The translations under genes were made by a program, and so were the position numbers. A model generated the notes under the pieces. It made no database searches. It was not told where the DNA came from and worked only from the letters and a program-made list of their open reading frames with translations. This document shows, piece after piece, positions 55,760-64,000 of a stretch of 64,000 nt of DNA (positions are counted from its first letter, which is position 1; the number at the start of each line of letters is the position of its first letter). The DNA comes from Chitinophagaceae bacterium (GTDB taxonomy: Bacteria; Bacteroidota; Bacteroidia; Chitinophagales; Chitinophagaceae): the NCBI GenBank assembly GCA_016721385.1, contig JADKIE010000002.1, positions 868,001 to 932,000 on the forward strand, read 5' to 3'.

Positions 55760-56701
55760 CTAGCTTACATAAATGGTTCGGCCTTTTTCGTTTTCCAGGT
55801 TTGGGTATTTTCTGCTGAGCGTTTCCATTACTAAATTGGCAAATGCCGATAAATACTCTGATAGTTTGTTAATGTCATAAGCAGGGATTTTAATGCTGTT
55901 GTTATTTAACGAATCTATCTGTTGCGGCCGCTCTAATTTTATGCCTATGGTTTGGGTATTAAATTTTAATTTATCACACAACAATGGATTAAGTGCATTT
56001 TCAGTGCAGGTATCAAACATGCTTATTGGGTAGTTACAAAGCATGCCGCCATCTACATAATAATTTACAAAAGAAACTGAATCTGTTTTTTTTATTTTTT
56101 TCAGATTATTATCAAGCGCTACCGGTTCAAAATATAGTGGAACACCGCCGCTTATTCTTACCGCTAAAGCCAATGGAATATCGGGTGTTGTGGTGTACGA
56201 AAAAACCTCTAACTGTTGTTTGCTAAGGTTTGTACCGGTACAATATAAATCCTTATAAATTTCGGGAGTTGTCAAATGCAACTGATGCAACTGTGCAAAA
56301 GTTAATTGAGGATTATCTGTTTTAGCGGCTACTAATTGCTGCAGCCATAATTCAAAAGCGGCCCCTTTATATACGCCAAAATCTTTTTTAAATCTTTTAT
56401 ACTTTCCTAAAATACCACCTTTACCATCGTTAAATTTTTGAATGGGCAATTCAATCATCATGCTGTCAATTTCTTTAACCCGGTAACCCAAACAAATCAT
56501 TAACCCTGCAATTGAGCCTGCAGATGAGCCTGCAATTTTTTCTATTTGAGGTAAAATCCTTTTTTCTTCCAATACACTAAATACACCTGCATACGCCAAG
56601 CCACGTACGCCACCACCTTCTAACACAAGGTTTTTGTAATTATATGTTTGTTGAGAAAAACTACCTAACGGAAACAGCAATGCAATTAGTAAAATTTTCA
56701 T
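55760..56701 (-). CDS. Patatin-like phospholipase
   Basis: 313 residues, signal peptide MKILLIALLFPLGSFSQ, so probably periplasmic or outer-membrane. Oxyanion-hole LEGGGVRGLAYAG, nucleophile elbow IAGSSAGSIAGL (GxSxG) and catalytic dyad Asp in YVDGGMLCNYP. Acyl hydrolase on phospholipids or galactolipids. Stands alone; no predictable specificity. Confidence 0.88.
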   Translation of the reverse strand: MKILLIALLFPLGSFSQQTYNYKNLVLEGGGVRGLAYAGVFSVLEEKRILPQIEKIAGSSAGSIAGLMICLGYRVKEIDSMMIELPIQKFNDGKGGILGKYKRFKKDFGVYKGAAFELWLQQLVAAKTDNPQLTFAQLHQLHLTTPEIYKDLYCTGTNLSKQQLEVFSYTTTPDIPLALAVRISGGVPLYFEPVALDNNLKKIKKTDSVSFVNYYVDGGMLCNYPISMFDTCTENALNPLLCDKLKFNTQTIGIKLERPQQIDSLNNNSIKIPAYDINKLSEYLSAFANLVMETLSRKYPNLENEKGRTIYVS

Positions 56702-56747
56702 TGAGCAAAATTAAACTATTGGGCTTGCTGCAAAAGTTAAATGTCAA

Positions 56748-57632
56748 TTAAATTTCAATAGCCAAAAGTACTTGCCAGGCGGCTGTTACATCGCCTTTAT
56801 TTAATAATTCCTTAGCATAGATATGTAACTCTTTTTCCATTTCAACCGGATTAATGGAATAGTATTGAATAATGTTTTTTAACCTATCATCGTTATATGC
56901 AGGGTTAACTGCAGGCATTTCATTTATATTAGCTAATTGCCCTAAATTATTGCCGTTAAGTATTTTACTATTTTTTATAGATGCAGGCAAAGCATCTACA
57001 CCAATTCCTAACTGCGTATTAGGCTTTGCAACTTGAAATAAGTTGGAGTTATCAACCTTACAATACCAATCGCCGCCAAGCCGTGCCACTAAGTTTAATT
57101 TTAGTTGATCTATTTTACCCTCGGCATTTAAAATACTGTTATCAATATGCATTACCAATACCTCTGCAATTACTAAATTACCTGCCCCGCCTTCAGTTCC
57201 TAATGGTTTTACTTCGTTTACTTTACATTCTAATTTTATTTTGCTTTCTTTTACCATAGGTGGGTTTACCTGTGTAGCTGCTTCCATGGTAAATCCGGCT
57301 TTTGTAAACTCATTGGTTCCTTTAGCAAACTCACAACTTGCCAACGACATTTGCTGCACCATATCGTAATCAACAATATTTATTACTACCTCCGGTACTT
57401 TCAATACATTTTGTAACGTATGTTTTGTGGTATTGTCTCTTACTTTACGTGCCGGCGAAAAAATTACAATTGGCGGGTTACTGCTAAATAAATTAAAAAA
57501 ACTAAACGGACTTAAATTAACATTTCCTTCTGCATCAATGGTAGATGCAAAACAAATTGGCCGTGGAGCAATGGCATGCTGCAAATAATTTTGAGCATCC
57601 ATTGGTTTTAAATCTTTTAGATTAAGTATCAT
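56748..57632 (-). CDS. Flavin reductase family protein
   Basis: 294 residues. FMN-binding flavin reductase domain: MDAQNYLQHAIAPRPICFAST, LSPFSFFNLFSSNPPIVIFSPARK, DNTTKHTLQNVLKVPEVVIN, and the later LVIAEVLVMHID. In Bacteroidota this family frequently neighbours homogentisate or FAH genes, as here. It would reduce FMN for an oxygenase or act directly; role unproven. Confidence 0.86.
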   Translation of the reverse strand: MILNLKDLKPMDAQNYLQHAIAPRPICFASTIDAEGNVNLSPFSFFNLFSSNPPIVIFSPARKVRDNTTKHTLQNVLKVPEVVINIVDYDMVQQMSLASCEFAKGTNEFTKAGFTMEAATQVNPPMVKESKIKLECKVNEVKPLGTEGGAGNLVIAEVLVMHIDNSILNAEGKIDQLKLNLVARLGGDWYCKVDNSNLFQVAKPNTQLGIGVDALPASIKNSKILNGNNLGQLANINEMPAVNPAYNDDRLKNIIQYYSINPVEMEKELHIYAKELLNKGDVTAAWQVLLAIEI

Positions 57633-57640
57633 TCTAAATA

Positions 57641-57720
57641 GAACGCAGATTTTTTTGATAAATATGATTTGTTACGATTTTTGTCTGCGTCAATCCTAAA
57701 AATCATAACCATCTGTGTTC
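57641..57720. repeat. 80-bp imperfect palindrome between flavin reductase and FAH genes
   Basis: GAACGCAGAT (57641-57650) pairs with ATCTGTGTTC (57711-57720), 9/10, enclosing GTTACGATTTTTGTCTGCG. The right end includes the first base of the FAH stop codon. Belongs to the CAGATT/GCAGA repeat family seen at 9003, 12371, 18320 and 25752. Confidence 0.75.
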
Positions 57721-58731
57721 TACACTTTCTTCAAATCCAAAATAGAAAACCCACTCTCATCCTTCACAATTGTGTTACTTAATTTTCCTAACGCATCAAT
57801 TTCCATTTCTACAACATCGCCTTCTTGCAACCATTGCTCTTGATAGTTTGCATCATTCAATTTGCCGGTACCATTTAACTCTAAAAAGCAGCCTGTACCT
57901 ACTGTACCGCTACCAATTACATCTCCGGCAAATAGGTTTACACCATAGCTTGCTCTTTCAATAATTTCGGCAAATGTCCAATCCATATCGGCTACATTGC
58001 CCTGGCTAACTTGTACGCCATTTACCCAACATTTCATATTTAAATTCCATGCCTTGCCTGTATGATTTGGTTTGCATGCTACTTCGTACTGCTCCAGTTC
58101 GTCTAATGTAACCAGTATTGGCCCTATTACAGTGCTAAAATCTTTTCCTTTTGCAGGCCGAAGATTTAACAGCATTTCTTCCATCTGTAATGTTCTTGCA
58201 CTCATATCGTTCATAATCATTAAACCACCAATATATTCATCTGCCTCGGCAGCTTTAATGTTTCGGCCACTTTTGCAAATTACAATGGCTGCCTCCAGCT
58301 CAAAATCTAATTTTTTAAAATGATCGGGCATACAAACAATATCACCGGGGCCTTGTATGCTGTTGTGATTGGTAAAATAAAAAATAGGGTATTGGTCAAA
58401 CTCTGCGATCATATCTACCTTACGGTTACGCCTGGCCGCAACTACATGCTGCCTAAAGGCATAGCCATCTCTGCAACTGGTAGGAAAAAGGAACCGGTGC
58501 CATTATTTCTGCTTCGTTGTAGGGTGTATTTACAGCTCTTTTGCCCAACGTTCCTTCCTTTATTTGTTTTTCAGCGGCTATTGCTATTGGCATAAATTCG
58601 TCCCAATAGTTTAAAAACATTGCCATGTTAGATGGAAGCTCTTGATTAACGGTATCAGTATCGTACAACACACCATCTATCAACATAGCCAATTGCGGAT
58701 GATTATCTTTTAAGTAAGTAACTAACTTCAT
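57720..58731 (-). CDS. Fumarylacetoacetate hydrolase family protein, one apparent frameshift
   Basis: About 337 residues. The first part, MKLVTYLKDNHPQLAMLIDG and RAVNTPYNEAEIMAPVPF, is joined by removing one T in the run complementary to 58485-58489. It then reads PTSCRDGYAFRQHVVAARRN and continues with IFYFTNHNSIQGPGDIV, DFELEAAIVICKSG, MNDMSARTLQ and SGTVGTGCFLELNG. Metal ligands (D/E residues in DFELEAAIV and GDVIGSGT) are in place. Acts on beta-diketone or acylpyruvate; possibly in tyrosine catabolism, given its flavin reductase neighbour. Confidence 0.87.
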
Positions 58732-58808
58732 AGTTTAATTGTTAAATAATTTATTACCAAAGGTAAGATTTGCCTGATAGGTTTACATATTTAAGTGCTA
58801 TTACAAAC

Positions 58809-58838
58809 AAAAAACCCCTGCAAAAATGCAGAGGCCTT
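58809..58838 (-). terminator. dnaN terminator
   Basis: On the minus strand CCTCTGCA-TTTT-TGCAGGGG followed by T6: stem 8 bp with one G-U pair, 23 bases after the dnaN stop. Confidence 0.8.
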
Positions 58839-58860
58839 TTGCAACTTATATACAGTTGGG

Positions 58861-59975
58861 TTAGTTGTTTAACATAAGCGGCATAACCAACATTAGTAAC
58901 TCTTCGTTTTCTTCCTGCTCGGTTGGTTTAATAATGCCTGCTTTGGTTGGTGTGCTTAACTCCATATTTATTTCGTTGGTATCGGCGCCACCAAGCATCT
59001 CTATCAAAAATTTTGCATTAAACGCAATTTGTAAATCTTCGCCATCGTATTGGCACTTCATTCGTTCGTTTCCTTCAAAACTAAAATCTACATCTTGTGC
59101 AGCTAATTGCAATTCGCTGCCGGTAATATTTAACGCTACCTGATTAGTACTTTTGTTACTAAATACACTTACTCGGCGTAATGCATTTTGAAAGTCGTTT
59201 TTATTAACCGTCATTTTATACGGATTATCAACAGGTATTACAACTTTGTAATCCGGAAAACGGGCATCTATCAAACGGCACACCAACTCGGTACCACCAT
59301 GCTTTACAAATAAATGATTGCTGTTATAACTTACATTTAGCTCATCCTCATTGTCCGGTAACGAATTTTTTAATAAGTTCAATGGTTTTTTAGGTACTAT
59401 AAAACTGTCTTTTTGAGGGCAGCTTACATCTGTTCTGGTATAGCGTACCAACCGGTGAGCATCTGTAGCAACAAATGTTATGCCTTTTTTATCTAGTTCA
59501 AAAAACACACCCGTCATTGCCGGCCTTAAATCATCATTGCTTACGGCAAAGATGGCTTTGTTAATGGCTGTAACCAATGCGGTTGATGTCATGGTAAAAC
59601 TATTTGCATCATCGGCAGCCGGCTCTTTCGGAAAATTATCGGGGTTTTCGCCCATTACTTTGTACTTGCCATTATCGCTGGTAAGCTCTACACCAAAATT
59701 TTTATCAATATTAAAGTTAATGGTTGCTCAGGAATATTTTTTAACGAATCCATTAAAATTTTTGCAGGAATACAAACTTTGCCGCTGTCTTTGGCTTCAA
59801 TATCCAAATGCACTTTCATTACCGTTTCTAAATCGGTAGCAACTACTGTAAGCTTGTTTTTTTCTATTTCAAACAAAAAATCTTCTAAAATGGGCAATAC
59901 TGTATTGGTGTTAATTACACCACTAATTTGTTGCAATTGTTTTAGTAAGGCCGACGACGAAACAATAAATTTCAT
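58861..59975 (-). CDS. dnaN: DNA polymerase III beta subunit (sliding clamp), one apparent frameshift
   Basis: About 372 residues, normal clamp length. Domain 1 starts MKFIVSSSALLKQLQQISGV, with VLPILEDFLFEI and KLTVVATDLE. One base missing at 59713-59715 (A3 to A4 on the plus strand); the other frame continues NIDKNFGVELTSDNGKYKV and NFPKEPAADDANSF. Domain 3 ends in EQEENEELLMLVMPLML, the canonical end with the beta-clamp C-terminus. An essential gene, so its break is the strongest evidence that the indels are sequencing errors. No dnaA or recF beside it. Confidence 0.93.
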
Positions 59976-59994
59976 AAAATGTATCTTTTATTGA

Positions 59995-60003
59995 GCAAAT
60001 ATA
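59995..60003 (-). promoter_or_regulatory. Candidate -7 element for dnaN
   Basis: On the minus strand TATATTTGC, matching TAnnTTTGY, 19 bases before the start codon, with a T-rich stretch near -33. Confidence 0.45.
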
Positions 60004-60096
60004 AAATTAACAAACTTAAAACTACGGGCTATTTTTTAAACAATTTTTACTTAACCTTACGTAAATTGCTATTGTATGTTAAAATAACAGCATAAT

Positions 60097-61413
60097 ATGT
60101 TAGATAAATTGTTTGGCTGGGGTAAAAAAAAGCAAGAAACTAATCCATCCATCCGTTTTGGACGCTACAGCGATAACAACAAAACGGTTGAAAAAACCAA
60201 TAAATGGACTGAGGCCGATAATCTTTTTAAAGAAAAAAAATACCACCAAAGCATTGATGCTTTTTTTGATTATTTAAGAGATGATGAGGCGGATAATGTA
60301 AAACTGCACCGCAATGGAAGCGATTTTAGTTTTGAAATTTATCAGGGAAGTAAAATAGTACGGGGCAAAGGCGATAACGATCATTTGTATGCCGAGGTTA
60401 GCCTTGCCAATATGCCGCAACTTAGTGTGCCGGTAATGCGTAGATTGTTAGATCAAAATTTTACATTGTATTACAGCCGCTACGCTTTGGATAATGAAAG
60501 ACTGTGTATGCGTTTTGACAGTGATATAGAAACTGCCAACCCCAATAAATTATATTATGCCTTAAAAGAGTTGAGTACCAAGGCCGATAAACAAGATGAT
60601 TTATTGGTGCAGGATTTTACCAGCCTGCAAATGGTAGATACGGAGCATGTAGATGAAATACCCGAAAGCGAAAAAGAAACCAAATATGCTTTTACACAAA
60701 AATGGATAAGCGAAGCCTTAGCTTACCTTGAAACGTTGGATGCCGAAAAATTTAGTGGCGGCATAGCGTACCTTTTACTTACACTGGTTTTTAAAATAGA
60801 TTATTTAGTATGCCCCGAAGGCAAATTACAAGCCGAGTTGGAGAAAATACCACATATTTATTTTGCTAAAGACGAAAAGCCTGCGGTTGAAAAAAACAAT
60901 GCAATGATGGAGGCGTTTAAAAAATTTCAATCCTTTCCCAAAGAAGATTTTTTTAAAAACCTGTTTAACAGCAAAAGCAGTTTTGCTATTGTAACGCCGC
61001 AAACACACAAAACAATTGCCGATGTAATTTATGGGGCAAATAACAATATGATATGGTACAGGGATAATAATTACCCGTTTATTGCACAGCAAATTTGCGA
61101 ATATGGCATTTCATTTTGCCAATACTCTTACAGCTTACCAAAACCACTTACTCAATTATTTCAACTTTTTATGCAGGTTAATTACCCCGATTATTTTATG
61201 TCGCTTGGCTTTACGGAGGAGCTTTACAATGCCGAAAAAAATAAATTTTCATCAGAAGAAATAATTAACAAAATCAATACTATACAAACCAATTGGCGAA
61301 AAAAATATCCTAAGCTAGATTTTAAAACCGCCAATCTGAGGTTTGATAATTTGGTAAATTTTAATAACACATACACCAACGAGTTGGAGTTTTTAAATTT
61401 TGACACAATATAA
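60097..61413 (+). CDS. Hypothetical protein with a CesT/YbjN-like N-terminal half
   Basis: 438 residues, cytoplasmic, no signal peptide. Starts MLDKLFGWGKKKQETN. Residues 40-190 are an alpha/beta region of the chaperone-like type (FFDYLRDDEADNVKLHRNG, YAEVSLANMPQLSVPVMRRL, RYALDNERLCMRFDSD), followed by a long helical part (about 195-438) with no recognised motif. Immediately followed (4 bases) by a cytosolic trypsin-like protease that carries a similar C-terminal domain, so the two probably work as a complex. Confidence 0.65.
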   Translation: MLDKLFGWGKKKQETNPSIRFGRYSDNNKTVEKTNKWTEADNLFKEKKYHQSIDAFFDYLRDDEADNVKLHRNGSDFSFEIYQGSKIVRGKGDNDHLYAEVSLANMPQLSVPVMRRLLDQNFTLYYSRYALDNERLCMRFDSDIETANPNKLYYALKELSTKADKQDDLLVQDFTSLQMVDTEHVDEIPESEKETKYAFTQKWISEALAYLETLDAEKFSGGIAYLLLTLVFKIDYLVCPEGKLQAELEKIPHIYFAKDEKPAVEKNNAMMEAFKKFQSFPKEDFFKNLFNSKSSFAIVTPQTHKTIADVIYGANNNMIWYRDNNYPFIAQQICEYGISFCQYSYSLPKPLTQLFQLFMQVNYPDYFMSLGFTEELYNAEKNKFSSEEIINKINTIQTNWRKKYPKLDFKTANLRFDNLVNFNNTYTNELEFLNFDTI

Positions 61414-61416
61414 ATA

Positions 61417-62521
61417 ATGCCTACACAACAAATTATAGAGAATTATCAGGATGCCATCATTCAAATTGCCACGCAAACCGGTACAGGTACAGGTTTTTAT
61501 GTAAAAGAGTTTGATGTAATTGTTACCAACTACCATGTTATTGATAGCAATGCAGAAGTAACCATAAAGGGAAAAGCATTTGATAAAACCTTAAGCAGGG
61601 TTTGGTACACGGATAGAAAACACGACCTGGCATTTTTACAACCGCCACCACTGGCTAAATTGCCCGACATACGGTTGGGGGTGTACGAAACCCTAAAAGA
61701 TGGCGACGAAATTGTTGCCATTGGCCATCCGTATGGGTTAAACTATACAGCCACTCAAGGTGTAATTAGTAAGGTAGACAGAATAAGAGACGGTCTTAAA
61801 TTTATACAAATAGATGCAGCTATAAATCCCGGCAATAGTGGCGGTCCTTTGGTAAATGACAAAGGCGAAGTGGTTGGCGTAAACTCGTTTATAATAAAAG
61901 GTGGCGACAACCTTGGCTTTGCTTTACCGGTAAATTATTTACGCACTGCACTACAATTATATACCCCAAGCAAAGGACAACCAACAACACGATGCAGCAG
62001 CTGCGATTATTTAATTACAGCTGCCAATATAGATTCGGGTAAGTATTGCCCAAGCTGCGGCACAGAGGTTACGTTATTACAAATGCCCGAAAAAGAAATT
62101 GAACCTGTTGGTATTGCTAAAACAATAGAAGGTATATTAAAAGATTTAGGAAAAGATATTAAACTTTCTCGTAATGGTGCAAATAATTGGGAGGTTGAGG
62201 AAGGCAGTGCAAAAATTAAAATAGCGTACAATCCCGAAAATTATTTTATTGCCGGCGATGCGTTTCTTTGTCAAATGCCAACAGATGCCGTTAAAATAAA
62301 ACCACTATATCAGTTTTTATTACAAGAAAATTTTAAGCTGCATGGGTTAACCCTTAGTTGTAACGGGCAAAATATTGTTTTAAGTTGTATTTTTATACGA
62401 TTTGGATTTAACACCCGAAAATGGAAAGGAGCAATTTGAAAAATTATTTAAAAAAGCCGACGAATATGATGATGTGTTAAAAAAAGATTTTGGCTGCACC
62501 AATAGGTTAACAGAACAATAA
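61417..62521 (+). CDS. Cytoplasmic trypsin-like serine protease with zinc ribbon and CesT/YbjN-like domain, one apparent frameshift
   Basis: About 368 residues. Residues 1-185 form a trypsin-like (HtrA/S1-C) protease with catalytic His in VTNYHVIDS, Asp in DRKHDLAFLQ and Ser in NPGNSGGPLV; no signal peptide, so cytosolic. Residues about 190-215 are a zinc ribbon (CSSCDYLI, CPSCGTEV). The C-terminal about 130 residues (IAKTIEGILKDLGKDIKLSR, VEEGSAKIKIAYNPEN, YQFLLQENFKLHGLTLSC) resemble the chaperone-like fold. In the T5 run at 62390-62394 one T too many; repaired, it ends LDLTPENGKEQFEKLFKKAD and NRLTEQ. Function unknown. Confidence 0.8.
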
Positions 62522-62676
62522 GATAGTTACAACCAACGTACAAAAAACAACAAATGGAGTAAATTTTTTTGTTTACAATTAGTCATATCACTTGGATATA
62601 AAACAACGGATAAACACACCAATAATTACATAATGCTTACATGTTGTAATTATTAATTTTCTGAATTTGTGGCCAT
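62522..62676. other. Spacer with inverted repeat, possible shared terminator
   Basis: AATAATTACA and TGTAATTATT (about 62620-62655) form a 10-bp stem around TAATGCTTACATGT-like sequence, between two converging genes. No T-run beside it. Confidence 0.5.
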
Positions 62677-64000
62677 TTAATGCAATAACATGTTTGCAGA
62701 TTTTACCGTCAAGGTACTTTTAACCGGAAGGCTTAATCCGCCATAAATTTCTAATAAACCTGTACCTATTGTTGCACTTGCGCCAGTATTTAAAGTTAGC
62801 GTATTTAAAGAACGGGTAGCAGAACTTGTCTGGTCAAAATTTAATGTTGCCGCCTTATCTGCAATAACAATATTAGAAGTACTGCTACCGGATATAGTAC
62901 CTGTGTACCTTACAGAATTATTGATGGTTAAAGTATTTCCGTTTAAATAAAGTATTTTACCGGCAAGTATAGATAATGGACCAACGGTAGTATTACCACT
63001 TGGAAGCACCGGATGATTTGTTGCGGTAGTAGCAATAGTAACATCGCCGCCACTGGGCGCAACAAGGTTTCCGGTCCAATTACTTGCAGTACCCCAAACC
63101 GTATTTGTTGTACCAAGCCAAACATATCCTTCAAGTGTTGTTAATTTTGTAGTGCCAGTAAAAGGCGAAGCTCCTGTACCTCTCGACATAGTTCTGGAAC
63201 TATCATCATACAAAACCGTAGTTGGTACAAAAGATAAATCAAATGTAAGTTTGTTGCCAGCTACCGGAATACTTATACCATTACCTGCATAAGATAAATT
63301 ACCGCCACCCCAATCAAAAATAGTAATGGTTGTATCATTTGCAGGAAGTGCACCTTTTACATGTATTTGCACAGGCCCTCTAAAATAAGCAACATTACTA
63401 CCTGCAGTTTTTGTCTGTGTGCCCATAGATATTACAAGCCTTTTGCCCGATTGACCAAAAGTTGTGGGAGCATTCCAGTTTACGGTGTTTACCGGGCTTC
63501 CAATACCGCCTTTAATGGTAGAAGCAGTGTCGGATCCTCCAACATAATCATCAAAAAATACAGAAATATCTCTGCCTAATGCTCTGTTAAAATAATTTCT
63601 TAACGTGTCTGCAGTAGCCGACTTTCCTGCAAGTTCTGTTTGATATTTGGTGAGTGTAGAAAAGAAAATAGAATCGCCACACATAGTACGAAGCATAGAA
63701 ACAATCATTGCTCCTCTTTTATAAACAGTAGATCCATAATTTGAATTCCAAATTAAATCAGATGTGGTGGAGCTATTATTAGGAATCCAAGCACTCTGAC
63801 TACTTAAAGAAATGGCTGAGTTTTTGTAAGATGTTCTTCTGGTAGCGGCTGATGCTGGTGTACCTACAGCAGGCACCATTTCTTGAGATAATGCATCACT
63901 ATATTCTGCAAAACCTTCGGCCAGCCATAAATCGTTCCAATGTGCAAATGTTACATTATCGCCAAACCATTGGTGTGTCATTTCGTGTATAAGTACAGGT
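62677..64000 (-). CDS. M1 family metallopeptidase (aminopeptidase N-like), 3' part of the gene
   Basis: Runs off the right edge; 440 residues visible. The zinc site is at the very start: HEMTHQWFG with HExxH and, 18 residues on, the Glu in [19 protein letters not shown] and [20 protein letters not shown] follow. After about residue 270 comes a non-catalytic beta-rich C-terminus with the segments [20 protein letters not shown] and [20 protein letters not shown], a Trp-rich repeat typical of secreted Bacteroidota proteins. It ends ANMLLH without a recognised sorting signal. Probably an extracellular aminopeptidase. Confidence 0.85.
   Translation of the reverse strand, partial: PVLIHEMTHQWFGDNVTFAHWNDLWLAEGFAEYSDALSQEMVPAVGTPASAATRRTSYKNSAISLSSQSAWIPNNSSTTSDLIWNSNYGSTVYKRGAMIVSMLRTMCGDSIFFSTLTKYQTELAGKSATADTLRNYFNRALGRDISVFFDDYVGGSDTASTIKGGIGSPVNTVNWNAPTTFGQSGKRLVISMGTQTKTAGSNVAYFRGPVQIHVKGALPANDTTITIFDWGGGNLSYAGNGISIPVAGNKLTFDLSFVPTTVLYDDSSRTMSRGTGASPFTGTTKLTTLEGYVWLGTTNTVWGTASNWTGNLVAPSGGDVTIATTATNHPVLPSGNTTVGPLSILAGKILYLNGNTLTINNSVRYTGTISGSSTSNIVIADKAATLNFDQTSSATRSLNTLTLNTGASATIGTGLLEIYGGLSLPVKSTLTVKSANMLLH

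Noticed and set aside
58861..59975. dnaN as a true pseudogene
   Set aside because: Essential gene, one base lost in a short A run, both halves otherwise perfect.

Overview
The window is A+T-rich chromosomal DNA of a Bacteroidota bacterium, most likely in or near the Chitinophagaceae. Three things point there: promoters of the TAnnTTTGC type, an LptC that is a lipoprotein, and families typical of the phylum (DUF5916 outer-membrane proteins, DUF4197 lipoproteins, DUF2911, YARHG, TIGR02757, a deoxyhypusine-synthase-like protein, KdnB next to KdsB). No database search was possible, so the taxon is an inference.

Layout. 1-9 kb is an accessory or defence region: a type I restriction-modification operon (hsdR-hsdM-hsdS, the last cut by the window edge), a SRAP/HMCES-type abasic-site protein, about 1.1 kb of repeat-rich non-coding DNA, an XRE-ImmA fusion regulator and a small HTH protein. 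9-13.5 kb holds a selenium mini-operon (mnmH, a secreted protein, selD) and a deoxyhypusine-synthase-like gene. 13.5-25 kb is mixed metabolism: AcpH, asparagine synthetase, cystathionine gamma-synthase, two di-iron lipid hydroxylases and small envelope proteins. It is interrupted by a GxxExxY gene framed by terminal inverted repeats. 25-31 kb carries Kdo and nucleotide-sugar genes (kdsB, a probable kdnB, kdsD, manC). 31-35.6 kb has recQ, then tRNA-Phe followed by an islet: a GIY-YIG nuclease gene and a compositionally foreign surface-protein gene, each ending at a partial copy of the tRNA 3' half that carries a G+C palindrome in the T-loop. 35.7-50.6 kb has typA, six glycosyltransferases (GT32, GT4, GT25, GT2, GT17, GT2), meaB, coaX, lptC and redox enzymes. 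50.7-64 kb has a DUF5916 protein, lysS, a patatin, a flavin reductase/FAH pair, dnaN, an unusual cytoplasmic trypsin-like protease operon and the 3' part of an M1 aminopeptidase gene.

Gene co-operation. kdsD, kdsB and kdnB make and modify Kdo. The glycosyltransferases and LptC would build and export the lipopolysaccharide. SelD supplies selenophosphate to MnmH for 2-selenouridine in tRNA. The HsdRMS complex and its regulators form a classical defence cluster.

Data quality. About twenty genes, including dnaN, asnB and manC, are broken by single-base indels, mostly in short A/T runs, yet their proteins read through perfectly in the next frame. This looks like uncorrected sequencing error rather than gene decay. 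I therefore annotate these genes as single CDSs and give the likely frameshift positions. The most interesting biology is the tRNA-Phe/GIY-YIG islet (33.35-35.57 kb) and the GxxExxY cassette with inverted repeats (18.32-18.91 kb).
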